Source: Adhaeribacter arboris
Lineage (GTDB): Bacteria; Bacteroidota; Bacteroidia; Cytophagales; Hymenobacteraceae
Direction: 5' to 3'
Assembly (NCBI RefSeq): GCF_003023845.1
Contig: NZ_PYFT01000001.1
Location: 2,790,001-2,854,000 of the forward strand
DNA length: 64,000 nucleotides
The notes below the pieces were generated by a model. That model saw only the letters and a program-made list of their open reading frames with translations. It made no database searches and was not told the DNA's origin. Below, one piece after another: positions 9,349-18,266 of this stretch (position 1 is the first letter of the stretch; each line of letters starts with the position of its first letter). The position numbers and the translations under genes are program-made.

Positions 9349-10242
9349 ATGCATCCGCTTTATTTAAAGAAGAATACTAAAAGCTTTGAGCAATCTTTCC
9401 AGATGCAACATGCCCGGGTACCGCATACCTACGATACCTGGCATTGCCACCAGGAATTGGAGCTAAATGCCATTATTAAAGGAACTGGTACCCGCTTTAT
9501 CGGCGACCACGTGGGTGCTTTTTCGGATGGTGATATGGTTCTGGTGGGTTCCAATTTGCCGCATGTCTGGAAGAACGACAAAGAATATTACCAGGGGCAA
9601 GATACTTTGTACGCGGAACTAATGAATTTCTTTTTTCTGGAGGATTTTGCGGGCAAAGAATTGTTTCAGTTACCCGAACTCCAACCCATCCAAAATTTGT
9701 TACAGCGAGCCAGCCAGGGGATTCGGATTTATGGAAAAACCAGCGAAACCATCCAGCGCAAAATGAAAAAAATATTCCGGCTAACCGCTGGGGAAAGGGT
9801 AATAACCTTGATGCAAATATTGAATATTATTGCTCACTCCGATGAGGTGGAATTATTAGCCAGTCCCGGATTTATAAATTCTTACCAGGCGAATAATACT
9901 AGCCGTATTAACAAGGTGTATGATTTTATCATGAACAATTTTCTGGAAGAGATTACCCTCGAGCAAGTCGCCGAGGTAGCTAGCATGAACGTAACGGCTT
10001 TTTGCCGGTATTTTAAACGGGTTACTAAAAAATCATTTGTACAGTTCTTAAACGAAATCCGGATTGGCTACGCCTGTAAATTGTTGCTGGATGAAAAATT
10101 AACGGTTTCCCAAATTTGCTACGAATCCGGGTTTAATAACTTATCTAACTTTAATAAGCATTTCAAAGCTGCGACCAAACATACCCCGCAGCATTATAAA
10201 TTGCAGCACCAGAGCAGCGTTGGTAATAAGGGCCTGTCTTGA
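9349..10242 (+). CDS. AraC-family transcriptional regulator with cupin sensor domain
   Basis: A 297-residue regulator. The N-terminal half (about 15-120) has cupin-like sequence, with histidines in HTYDTWHCHQELELN and SNLPHVW forming a likely small-molecule pocket. The C-terminal 100 residues hold two helix-turn-helix motifs: TLEQVAEVASMNVTAFCRYFKRVTK, split here for length as TLEQVAEVASMN followed by a recognition helix, and a second around VSQICYESGFNNLSNFNKHF. AraC/XylS proteins bind sugar-type ligands and activate nearby transport and catabolic genes. Its divergent position next to SusC suggests that it controls the glycan locus. Confidence 0.92.
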   Translation: MHPLYLKKNTKSFEQSFQMQHARVPHTYDTWHCHQELELNAIIKGTGTRFIGDHVGAFSDGDMVLVGSNLPHVWKNDKEYYQGQDTLYAELMNFFFLEDFAGKELFQLPELQPIQNLLQRASQGIRIYGKTSETIQRKMKKIFRLTAGERVITLMQILNIIAHSDEVELLASPGFINSYQANNTSRINKVYDFIMNNFLEEITLEQVAEVASMNVTAFCRYFKRVTKKSFVQFLNEIRIGYACKLLLDEKLTVSQICYESGFNNLSNFNKHFKAATKHTPQHYKLQHQSSVGNKGLS

Positions 10243-10967
10243 AATTCTTTTATCATTTAAAATTAGCTCTGGAACCGTCCAGTAGCTGCCTTTCCCCATA
10301 TCGAACTAAAAGGACCTAATCCTAGACTTAGGGAAACACCGTTTTCTCGTAGCCACCTTAAAGAATCTGTTAGGAATAGATAAGATATTATACCAGTTAG
10401 TAAATAGTAAGGTGCCATACAGAGTCTTATAGCGATTACGATGGCTTTTCTTCGGAGCCTTTTTAAGTCTCCAAAGAGAGGCTGAGAAAGCAGTAACTGC
10501 TCTTTCTGGGGCAGCTACTTTTTACTATTTGGTATTATCCGGGAGTTTGCAGCTTCTGCTGTAATTATCCCTAAAGAATTTATCGAAACCATGGATGAGC
10601 GTGGACTTTCAGGCAATGATGCGGTCCACGAGGATGCCCCAGCCTTTCAGCAAGTTGAAAAAAAGAAATAAAGTTTTCTATTAAATTCACTAAAAGATTT
10701 TGAAAGTTATTATAAAAGCCACTTTGCATAAAAGAACTTTTAATTAAACTAATTCTACTACTGTAACACCCATGCTTATTCCTGAGGCAATAAGCAGATA
10801 CCAATTACGAATGCAAGGAACGATAAAATTAAGACTTAAAATTATGGATTCGCCAACACGAATGGCATTGGCCGAATAACTACACATTTTATATTATTTT
10901 CATCCTTAACTGGTAACAATCTACTTCTTAGCCGGATGTATAAAGGAATTCAAATACTATCGTAATA
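10243..10967. other. Intergenic region with second 19-bp repeat and a short coding-like relic
   Basis: No confident gene in 725 bp. The second copy of the 19-bp repeat is at 10454-10472. A plus-strand open frame from 10486 to a TAA at 10669-10671 has protein-like composition near its end (IPKEFIETMDERG). It has no start codon in context and I do not recognise it, so it may be the tail of a decayed gene. A minus-strand open frame over the same place looks like a shadow. Confidence 0.35.
10454..10472. repeat. 19-bp dispersed repeat, copy 2
   Basis: GGAGCCTTTTTAAGTCTCC differs from the copy at 781-799 by one base. The two flank the glycan-uptake locus. Confidence 0.5.
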
Positions 10968-11522
10968 GTGTTCAAAGAATTGCCTACTAATATGTTCCTG
11001 TACTTTGTAGTAACAGTTATGGCAATTGCCATTTCTTTCCTAATATTTTCGAAGCCAGTGGATAGTCCAATACTTCATGGCAATAGGGATGTATTAGAAA
11101 AAGAACAAATTCTAAAAAGCTATGCCGATCGAAGACTAGCGAGGCAGATGTGGTTTTTAGGAACTTTGTTTCTATTAGTTATTGGCGGTAACTCTTTAGT
11201 TTATTATGTAAATGCAACATTAGATACCAAGTGGAGCAACGTAAAACCATCTGCTCTTCGTGATCTAAACAAGAATTCATTTATTAATTATGTTAAAGAA
11301 AACAAATCTATAGTCAATGCCGCTGTTACTCCGCAAGGTATTTTAGCAATAGCCGTTATTAATGATGGTCGAGACAAAAATCTAATGGCTATTTATTATT
11401 GCCGGTTAGCTAAGTCTAAGAATATAGGGGTAAGTGGGGTTAAAATAGTTGATGCCTCTGATGCGAATTTTACGGAAGAGTACGCTTCCGGAACAGTATT
11501 GGCTAAGTCATTTTGCAACTAA
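10968..11522 (+). CDS. Hypothetical membrane-anchored protein
   Basis: A 184-residue protein that I do not recognise. Two hydrophobic segments are clear: about residues 9-27 (MFLYFVVTVMAIAISFLIF) and about 62-80 (WFLGTLFLLVIGGNSLVYYV). A charged loop lies between them and a soluble C-terminal domain of about 100 residues follows. The frame opens with GTG at 10968; an in-frame ATG at 10992 is an equally good start and would keep the first membrane helix. No strong ribosome-binding site decides between them, as is usual in this phylum. It stands alone, next to the boundary of the integrated element that begins near 11.7 kb. Confidence 0.62.
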   Translation: MFKELPTNMFLYFVVTVMAIAISFLIFSKPVDSPILHGNRDVLEKEQILKSYADRRLARQMWFLGTLFLLVIGGNSLVYYVNATLDTKWSNVKPSALRDLNKNSFINYVKENKSIVNAAVTPQGILAIAVINDGRDKNLMAIYYCRLAKSKNIGVSGVKIVDASDANFTEEYASGTVLAKSFCN

Positions 11523-11689
11523 GCCCTCCAGCAACTTTTAACCGGCTAGACAGCAATAAGGTGGCTACTTCCCGCTACCTCTTTCCGGAGCTTGTTGGCA
11601 CAACGTATCCGCACATATAACCACGGGCGCTTCGGATAGAATAATGCCGTTCGCTTTATTTATTCGATACACAACAAACTAGAAGACAT

Positions 11690-11727
11690 AAAAAAAGGGA
11701 CAAACCTTAATTACTCAAGTTTGTCCC
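11690..11727 (-). terminator. Rho-independent terminator on the minus strand
   Basis: GGGACAAAC (11697-11705) pairs perfectly with GTTTGTCCC (11719-11727). Read on the minus strand the stem is followed by seven T residues. It lies directly downstream of the tRNA-3'-end-like sequence, as would the native terminator of a minus-strand tRNA gene. Confidence 0.75.
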
Positions 11728-11730
11728 ATC

Positions 11731-11754
11731 AGGTGATCCCGCTGGGAGTAGAAC
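11731..11754 (-). other. Possible attachment site: tRNA 3'-end-like sequence
   Basis: The reverse complement reads as a tRNA 3' half: a T-arm-like GTTCTACTCCC followed by an acceptor-like AGCGGGATCACC. No 5' half of a tRNA is attached. A terminator sits on its outer side and a tyrosine integrase gene starts about 190 bp to the other side. That is what remains when an element integrates into a tRNA 3' end. I could not find a matching second copy in the window. Confidence 0.4.
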
Positions 11755-11812
11755 TTTTTATAGTTCAGTTACTCTATCTTACCTTAAATATGCCTTTAGG
11801 ATTGATTTGGAG

Positions 11813-11820
11813 TATATTTG
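11813..11820 (+). promoter_or_regulatory. Candidate integrase promoter -7 element
   Basis: TATATTTG fits the Bacteroidota TAnnTTTG consensus, about 120 bp upstream of the integrase ATG. No well-spaced TTTG -33 box is evident, so this is tentative. Confidence 0.35.
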
Positions 11821-11875
11821 AACTATGCAGAACATAAGTACGGATAATCTGTAGTAAGTTGAAATAAAAATTAGT

Positions 11876-11902
11876 GTCCGAAATGTTTCCGAAGCTTCGG
11901 AC
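11876..11902. promoter_or_regulatory. Possible operator in the integrase leader
   Basis: TCCGAA occurs twice and TTCGGA once within 27 bp. CCGAAGCTTCGG (11889-11900) is a perfect 12-bp palindrome, and GTCCGAA/TTCGGAC can also pair. It lies 38 bp before the integrase ATG, where a repressor or excisionase could bind. Function is inferred. Confidence 0.4.
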
Positions 11903-11940
11903 AATTCCTATCTTTAGGTTACCACCAGAGACGAACTTTT

Positions 11941-13191
11941 ATGACCCTCAACTACTATCTGGATAAACCTAAATCCGAGGAACAGACTGCTATTTACTTA
12001 TTTCTTCGGACGGGAAAAGAAACCATTAAACTAAAGACCGGACAGTACATCTATCCCAAACATTGGAATACCAAACCTGATAAGAACGGGTATCACGTGA
12101 AGCGTTCCTATACGGGTAGCCCTGAGTTTAACGGCTGGTTAGATAACCTGATGAAGGAGGTACATCTTCTTTATAATAACCTTACCCAAGGTAATAAATC
12201 AGTGGCACTGCAGGAATTGAAAGAAGCAGTGAAAAATATCTTTGAAAAGAAGGCTCCAGCTGAGGAGGCAGATTTATTTGAACACTTCCGGAAATATATT
12301 GAGACCAATAAGAGTGAGCGGGCGAAAGGTACAGTAGCCAGGTATAACGTGTTTCTAAGGCACTTAGAGGACTTTAGCAGCAAGTACCGCTATAAGGTTA
12401 GTTTTGAAACCATCAACTTGCATTTCTTTGACTTGTTCAAAACCTACCTAGTTCAAGATCTTAAGCATACGGATAATACGCTCTGGGTAGATTTTGCGGC
12501 GCTGAAAACTTTTATGGGATGGTCCTTTGAACGGGGCTTACATCAAAATCTCACTTATAAGAAATTCAAGGCACCCCAGAAAGATGTAGAAATCATCTAT
12601 CTAACAGAAAATGAACTGATGACTCTCTACCAGGTAGAACTTCCATTAGGAAGTAAGCTGGACAAGGTTCGGGATGTTTTCTGCTTTGGCTGCTTTACCG
12701 GTCAGCGTTACTCGGATATTGCTAACCTCAAGCGAAAAGATATTAAAGATGAGCGGTGGACAGTACGTGCCGTAAAAACGGATAATACCCACTATGTCCC
12801 GCTGAATTCTTTCGCACTATCTATATTGAATAAATACCAACTCGCACTCAGGCCCTTGCCGGTAATGTCGAATCAAAAGACAAATGAGTACTTAAAAGAG
12901 CTAGGAAAGCTGGTTGGAATCGATGAGCCCACCAGTCTGACCAAGCGGCGAGGAAATGAGAAGCTAACGAATACACAACCTAAGTACGAGTTTATCAGCA
13001 CGCACACAGCCAGGCGCACCTTTATTACTCTATCTTTGGAAAAAGGAATGCGACCGGAGGTAGTCATGCGAATCTCAGGACATTCCAATTATTCTACGTT
13101 TAAAAAGTACATTAAGATTAGTGAGAAAGTAGCCGAAGTGGAAATGAATAGTATCTGGCAAATGCCAGTAGCCATGAAGGTAGTGTCTTAA
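11941..13191 (+). CDS. Tyrosine recombinase/integrase of an integrated element
   Basis: A 416-residue phage-type integrase. The N-terminal arm-binding region (1-105) is followed by a SAM-like core-binding domain (about 110-205) and the catalytic domain. Visible catalytic residues are R256 in FTGQRYSD, K279 in AVKTDNTH, H355 and R358 in HTARRTF, H381 in SGHSNYST, and the nucleophile Y390 in KKYIKI. This class integrates and excises mobile elements at tRNA or similar sites in Bacteroidota. It is the first gene inside the putative att site near 11.74 kb and points into the element. It is not an integron integrase: the extra IntI-type insertion is not seen and it lies 34 kb from the cassette array. 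Confidence 0.93.
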   Translation: MTLNYYLDKPKSEEQTAIYLFLRTGKETIKLKTGQYIYPKHWNTKPDKNGYHVKRSYTGSPEFNGWLDNLMKEVHLLYNNLTQGNKSVALQELKEAVKNIFEKKAPAEEADLFEHFRKYIETNKSERAKGTVARYNVFLRHLEDFSSKYRYKVSFETINLHFFDLFKTYLVQDLKHTDNTLWVDFAALKTFMGWSFERGLHQNLTYKKFKAPQKDVEIIYLTENELMTLYQVELPLGSKLDKVRDVFCFGCFTGQRYSDIANLKRKDIKDERWTVRAVKTDNTHYVPLNSFALSILNKYQLALRPLPVMSNQKTNEYLKELGKLVGIDEPTSLTKRRGNEKLTNTQPKYEFISTHTARRTFITLSLEKGMRPEVVMRISGHSNYSTFKKYIKISEKVAEVEMNSIWQMPVAMKVVS

Positions 13192-13756
13192 ATTGAAAAC
13201 AATTGAGCGATATAGGTGGTGTATTGACTCCTGTTCCATGTCGGTTAAATCATAATTATCTTCCTTCCGGCAATTGAAATACCCTAGTGATTTAGCTAAA
13301 TTATTTTGGTTCTATACGTCAAAATAAAGATCGGGATGGTTTGTGAGAATTAGGCTCGTAATCGTACAGCAGAATAAAATAGGGAGACAGCACCTGCCTT
13401 AAAGACCATTAAAACCGACTTTTTTGCCACTTACTTACAGGTGATTCTACATATATATATAAATAGCAGGTCGCACTTTGATCCTTACCGGTGATTTATA
13501 ACTAGAGGACAACCGAATACCAATGTGAGCTAATATAACTAGTAGAAAATACTAAATCCACTCCCTTTACGTAAAGTCACAAATGAAAAATACGAACTTA
13601 GTAGCAACCACTCTTTAATCCATTATTCTGCTGGGAGGGTATGCGTTACGTATACGGATTTTTGGTCTTGCTTATTATTTAACTAAGAAATATTACATTA
13701 GGGTTGGCCAAGAAATCACCGAAATGAAAAAGAGGATAAAATTTTGAACCAGAAGA
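13192..13756. other. Intergenic region, no recognised feature
   Basis: About 565 bp without a convincing gene between the integrase and the next element gene. It is AT-rich, with an AT alternation near 13450. No terminator or repeat stands out. Confidence 0.4.
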
Positions 13757-14839
13757 ATGGAAAAGGATAAAGACAAAGAAGAAAAACAAAACCCAAGTTT
13801 TCTGGCACCTAATTCAACTGTGCCCTATGAGGAAAAAGAAGATTATGAGGAAAAAGAGAATAACGAGGAAGCAGAGTTCTACCACCGCAAAGGGCATGTG
13901 CCACACTTCCTCCTATACAGAGAAAAATTAATAAGCAAATTTATAAATGAGATTGAACAATTTACTGAGCTAGAGTTTCCTAAATCGCATAACTTTTTTC
14001 CAGAACTATCTACAGACCCATTTCTAACAAATTACTTTAAACCCGAATTCTTTGTATCTGAGGACAGAAAAAATACTTTTAAGCGGTTTATACAAGAGAT
14101 AGTTAAAGCTGGATTTAAGAAGCAGGCAATCGACTACTTAGATAAAATTGTAAAGAAAAATACCTTGCAAATAGAGCAACATGATTTTTCCAATGGAAAA
14201 GTAACCCCTACTGTTTTTGGTACTACTAATCAAGCTGAGTTGTTTTGGAGTGATATTTTTGACTTTATACTTCTTGACCAGGAGGAAAGAATAATAACAC
14301 AGCAACGTCTTGAAGTAGACAGATTATTTCTCAATTTCTTGGTCGATTTTAGTACAATTTTATTTGTTGAAAGGGAAAATCTCACCCAGCAAATGTCAAA
14401 TACAGTTTTCTCGAACAACAAGGCAGAAAAAAAACGGCCAGGTGAGGTTTATGATGATGGGCTACTAAGGTGTGATTATCGTAAAGAACAAGTTTTAGAA
14501 TATTTCATGCAACTAGCACATAAGAATTATTATACCGAGGAGCAGGTCTGGCAACTTTTAAAATCCAATTTCCGAGTATTTTTAGAATCCGACCAAGTAT
14601 TTGAAAAAGTAAAACTTCCAAGAGTAGAAAGTTTACCTCAAAACTATCTCATGTATTTTGTTTATCAGTTTTATTTTCATCAGCCAAGTAAAATGTTTAA
14701 TAAGGAAAGAGCTTGCCAATTTTTATTTGACAATTTCAAATACTTTGAGGTAGATAAAATAAATTTTAAAACGGTTTACAACAATATGCAAATAAAACCA
14801 AAGAATGGATACGGTTTTTCGGATGCTATCCTACGTTAA
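13757..14839 (+). CDS. Hypothetical protein of the integrated element
   Basis: A 360-residue soluble protein that I do not recognise. The first 45 residues are highly charged and low in complexity (repeats of EEKE type). The rest is rich in aromatic and lysine residues and predicted helical, for example FDFILLDQEERI and FYFHQPSKMFNKERA. There is no signal peptide or membrane segment. It is AT-rich like its neighbours and lies between the integrase and the excisionase-like gene, a position often taken by element-specific regulatory or mobilisation genes. A regulatory role similar to RteC-type proteins would be speculation. Confidence 0.65.
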   Translation: MEKDKDKEEKQNPSFLAPNSTVPYEEKEDYEEKENNEEAEFYHRKGHVPHFLLYREKLISKFINEIEQFTELEFPKSHNFFPELSTDPFLTNYFKPEFFVSEDRKNTFKRFIQEIVKAGFKKQAIDYLDKIVKKNTLQIEQHDFSNGKVTPTVFGTTNQAELFWSDIFDFILLDQEERIITQQRLEVDRLFLNFLVDFSTILFVERENLTQQMSNTVFSNNKAEKKRPGEVYDDGLLRCDYRKEQVLEYFMQLAHKNYYTEEQVWQLLKSNFRVFLESDQVFEKVKLPRVESLPQNYLMYFVYQFYFHQPSKMFNKERACQFLFDNFKYFEVDKINFKTVYNNMQIKPKNGYGFSDAILR

Positions 14840-14936
14840 TTTAGGATATATCATATTTATTTCAGTATGTAAAAATTTGACATAGAATATACATTACGCC
14901 TATTTACCTCCTTGCGGCATAACTAACCCAATAGTC

Positions 14937-15272
14937 ATGAAAAAGGAGTTTTTAAAAGAGTTTATATTTAAAACTCAGCTACTCACCGAGGAGGAAATTA
15001 ACCTAATAGCTGATTGTTTTGTTCATAAATTACTAAAGCAGGTTCCATCTTTAGCTACTAATCCGGATAGAACAGTAGAGGAGCCTATCAAAATGCGGGA
15101 GGTCTGCCGTTTATTACAGATTTCCGATACTACCGCCCGCTCTTGGATGGCCAAAGGAACCTTGTCTTTTCATCGTATAGGTTCTCGCGTCTTCTTCTAT
15201 AAGAGTCAGGTACTTTCAAGCCTAGAGCAACCACTTACTAGCAGGAAGGAGGGAAAGAAATGGAAAGCTTAA
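14937..15272 (+). CDS. Excisionase-like helix-turn-helix protein
   Basis: A 111-residue protein ending in a MerR/excisionase-type winged helix. IKMREVCRLLQISDTTARSW supplies the HTH, followed by GTLSFHRIGSRVFF, the typical wing of HTH_17 proteins. In Bacteroidota integrative elements such proteins act as directionality factors or repressors. It overlaps the next gene by 13 bp (15260-15272), showing translational coupling to the primase-helicase genes. The N-terminal 50 residues are helical and unassigned. Confidence 0.82.
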   Translation: MKKEFLKEFIFKTQLLTEEEINLIADCFVHKLLKQVPSLATNPDRTVEEPIKMREVCRLLQISDTTARSWMAKGTLSFHRIGSRVFFYKSQVLSSLEQPLTSRKEGKKWKA

Positions 15273-16087
15273 ACTTCCCCTCGAACCATGGCGGTCTTTC
15301 ATCTCACCCAAACTTTTTCTTTAGTCATTTAAAAGAAGAAGCTTGTTGCCAATATGAGTTTTTAAACTTAGTTGATAAAGTAGGAGAAGAAAACGCTCTA
15401 GCCATAGTAAACGAGCACCAACAGTTCCTCAACCAAAATTGTAATGCTACGGACAATCCTATGGTTAAGTGCCCCCTTCTAAAAAGTTATGAATTGCAAG
15501 TCAATACGCCAGCAACAGGCTTCAAAACTAAGGTGCCGGTATCCCAGCAGGTTTGCAGCGTGTTTTATCCTCTAAAGACAAAGCTGTACCGCCCTAGATT
15601 TTCATACCTGAGCGAGATTGCCGAACAGATTAAAGGACCTAATTTTGCAGCTAAAACGAAACAATTAGGGTCTATAACGGATGAAGTGGAACGAAAGCAG
15701 TTTGAGGAGGATAATTTTTATAGGGCTACCTTCTCCGGGGCTTATGCTGAATTGGACGAAAGTAAGCTACTCAAAACCTCAGGCCTTATTTGTATTAGCT
15801 TAGACCAATGTGGTAAGCGACTGGATAAATTCCGTTCATTGGTTAATGCAGAACCTCTCACCGTGATGAGCTTTAAAAGTGCGGATGGGGATGGTTTGCG
15901 AGTGTTGTTTCAAATAACTCCATATATCAGCACCCAATCCGATTACTACAAAGCATATTCTATCTTGTTGAGGGAACTATGCGGTTTACCTTGGAGGATC
16001 GATTTCAAAGTGACGAAGATGAGCCAAGCCTGTTACCTGCCCCATGATCCCGAAGTATATGTCCATCCTAACCTGAGTGCATTATGA
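15260..16087 (+). CDS. BT4734/BF3469-type primase-like protein
   Basis: A 275-residue protein resembling the BT4734-like N-terminal domain found in replication proteins of Bacteroidota elements. That domain is related to archaeo-eukaryotic primases. Supporting features are the region from about residue 120 (YRATFSGAYAE), the segment LICISLDQCGKRLDKF, and SFKSADGDGLRVLFQI, where an acidic pair and glycine precede a strand. It overlaps the helicase gene by four bases (ATGA), so the two are made together. In many elements primase and helicase are fused in one protein; here they are split. It is likely needed for replication of the excised element. Confidence 0.78.
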   Translation: MESLNFPSNHGGLSSHPNFFFSHLKEEACCQYEFLNLVDKVGEENALAIVNEHQQFLNQNCNATDNPMVKCPLLKSYELQVNTPATGFKTKVPVSQQVCSVFYPLKTKLYRPRFSYLSEIAEQIKGPNFAAKTKQLGSITDEVERKQFEEDNFYRATFSGAYAELDESKLLKTSGLICISLDQCGKRLDKFRSLVNAEPLTVMSFKSADGDGLRVLFQITPYISTQSDYYKAYSILLRELCGLPWRIDFKVTKMSQACYLPHDPEVYVHPNLSAL

Positions 16088-17727
16088 AAAATGTGAATAA
16101 TACATTCAGTCCTGAAGTTATTCGAACCATTCAAGACCGCGCATATGCTCTAATTAAGACGAAAGATGTAAGTCTTCCAGAGGCTGTCACCATCATCAGT
16201 TCAGAAAAAGGAATCCACCAGCAACCGGTTTTAGAGTTTATACAGCCCATTTTCGATACTATTCATACTACTTGTGAGGAGTTTTGGAATATATCTCCAA
16301 CTGGAGCTAGAAGCCGACACAAAGTCATTATTGACAAAGGTAAGTGCCTGGACTTAGCCCATAAATTAGGCTTCTTTCAACTACGAGGCCCTATGGGAAC
16401 CAAGATAATCCAGCTAAGGCAAAAGATTATAGAAGAGGTAGACCTGATAACGGTGAAACATGCCTTCTTAGATTATATAAATACCTTGCCCGCTGCTTTT
16501 GATGGTATACTCCGGGCTCACCTACGAGCCGCCTGGCTGGATGAATGTACGCGAATTTGTGAAAACAATTTCTTACAAAACCTAGCGATTTTAAGCGAGC
16601 CATTTTTGAAAGCTAATGGGCAAACCGGCTACTTCTACTTTAACAATGGATTTGTCGAAGTAACCAAAGCAACCATCACCCTCAAACCATATAAAGAGTT
16701 ACCAGGTCTTATTCGAAAAACGCAAATTATCCCGCGAGATATTGTCATTCTTGACGAAGAGGTAGTAGTTGATTGTTCAGAATTTTATCGATTTTGTGAA
16801 AATGTAGTAGGTAAAGATAGCAAACGCTTTTATGTATTGATAATCGCCTTGGGATACCTTATACACTCGCATAATTCCAGAACTACCCCGGTAGCTGTTC
16901 TTCTGTATGACAAAGGTGGCCGGACCGGAAAAGGAATAATGGGCCAAGCCTTAAAATATATGACTAATGTGCTCAATTTAGATGGTCGAAATGCAGATAT
17001 CAATAGTCGATTTGTTCTGCAAAGATATAATCCAGGAGTAAACATCGTCTTTATTGATGATACAGATCCAAAACGTTTGCCATTCGACCGAATTTTTTCT
17101 TGGTTGACGGAAGGCATGGAGGCCGAGCAGAAAAACAAAGGCTCCTATTATATCCCCTTTGAGGAGGTACCCAAATTCTGTATTACCTCCAACTTTGTTT
17201 TTGAGGGCACTACGGCCAGCCACGAAGGACGCCGGGTTGAGGTTGAATTGGATTCTTTTTACTCCCTGGAATTTACTCCAGAAATGGATTTTGGGCATAA
17301 ATTGTTTGATGATTGGGATGATCAGCAGTGGCTTCTATTTGACAATATGATGCTCCTGTGCTGCCAGTATTATTTAGCGGACGGTATTCAGCGCTATAAG
17401 TCGGCTAACATAGCCCGGGAAAGACTTATTCTAACCACTAGTGAAGAATTCGTTATGTGGGCCGAGGAAAACTTAATCCAACTAAAAGTGGGTATCGAAA
17501 TAGATAAATACATTAAATGGCAAGATTTCTTAGATAAGTCAGAATTTACGGAGAAAACGTTTCCTCAAGGAAAATTCACTCATTGGATGAAGGTATACCT
17601 GAAAGGCCAAGGGTATGAGACCAAAGATGGCAAAAGCCGTGGGGAACAACCCCGAAGAGAGGTATTATTAATTGTCCAGGTTCCTACTCCTGAAGCCGAC
17701 AAATACAACCAAAGTGCCGACAAATGA
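16084..17727 (+). CDS. SF3-type primase-helicase of the integrated element
   Basis: A 547-residue ATPase. The central domain has Walker A GGRTGKG (about residues 277-283), Walker B VFIDDT (about 322-327) and a sensor-like KFCITSNF, all typical of DUF5906/SF3 helicases of phage satellites and integrative elements. The N-terminal 230 residues are probably a linker or primase-associated region, and the C-terminal part (about 450-530) a DNA-binding domain. It unwinds DNA at an element origin. It is translationally coupled to the primase-like gene by a four-base overlap. The array of CCGACA repeats begins inside its last codons, which suggests an adjacent origin. Confidence 0.85.
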   Translation: MKNVNNTFSPEVIRTIQDRAYALIKTKDVSLPEAVTIISSEKGIHQQPVLEFIQPIFDTIHTTCEEFWNISPTGARSRHKVIIDKGKCLDLAHKLGFFQLRGPMGTKIIQLRQKIIEEVDLITVKHAFLDYINTLPAAFDGILRAHLRAAWLDECTRICENNFLQNLAILSEPFLKANGQTGYFYFNNGFVEVTKATITLKPYKELPGLIRKTQIIPRDIVILDEEVVVDCSEFYRFCENVVGKDSKRFYVLIIALGYLIHSHNSRTTPVAVLLYDKGGRTGKGIMGQALKYMTNVLNLDGRNADINSRFVLQRYNPGVNIVFIDDTDPKRLPFDRIFSWLTEGMEAEQKNKGSYYIPFEEVPKFCITSNFVFEGTTASHEGRRVEVELDSFYSLEFTPEMDFGHKLFDDWDDQQWLLFDNMMLLCCQYYLADGIQRYKSANIARERLILTTSEEFVMWAEENLIQLKVGIEIDKYIKWQDFLDKSEFTEKTFPQGKFTHWMKVYLKGQGYETKDGKSRGEQPRREVLLIVQVPTPEADKYNQSADK

Positions 17728-17834
17728 CCCGACACCTACCAAAACTTGCTTCCGCTGTTTACCCTTTCCAACTCTAATCTGTCGGTTAGATTGGCCCATG
17801 TCGGACTTGTGTCGGCTTAAATATCGGAAGCAAG
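17696..17834. repeat. Symmetric CCGACA repeat cluster, candidate replication origin
   Basis: Three CCGACA hexamers on the plus strand (17696, 17717, 17729) face three on the minus strand (TGTCGG at 17780, 17799, 17810). The spacings nearly mirror each other: 21 and 12, then 19 and 11. A separate 10-bp perfect inverted pair, CTTGCTTCCG (17745-17754) and CGGAAGCAAG (17825-17834), is interleaved with them. The cluster overlaps the 3' end of the helicase gene. Iteron-like groups beside replication genes commonly mark origins; function is inferred. Confidence 0.6.
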
Positions 17835-18266
17835 ATGCGGTCAGAAGTCTTTAAAACCACAATGTAAGCTTGTCGGGTATTTTTATTAATTTATTGAATT
17901 AAGGTTATGAATATAATAAAACAAAGAAGTACTAATAGAATTAATACAATAAGTATGTTCCTATAGGAAGAAATAGCTTTCTAAGTCGACATCCAGACAA
18001 CGGCACTGGTACCTTCACCCAAATCATTAAATGCTGGTAAGCGGTGACTGCCTATAAATTCGGAAGTGCCACGTACTTACATTAAAGGCTTAAACGGGTT
18101 AGCTACAAACTTAGTCCTACCGTCATCTACTGGATATTGTTGTTCTTTTCAGCTTCTTAAAACTCAATTATTAGTCAACCCATCTTTCTGAGCTGCATAT
18201 TCTGGATTCCAAGAATAAAGAAACGGCACCTTCACTTTAATAGTTCATACAAAAACCAAGAACATT
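17835..18266. other. Intergenic region, no recognised feature
   Basis: About 430 bp of AT-rich sequence with no gene that I can support, between the repeat cluster and a small hypothetical gene. Confidence 0.4.

Noticed and set aside
10580-10804. 74-residue minus-strand open frame
   Set aside because: Antisense to a more protein-like plus-strand fragment, and no family resemblance.
11941-13191. Idea that this integrase serves the cassette array
   Set aside because: It has the phage/ICE type layout, lies next to a tRNA-like site and is 34 kb from the array.
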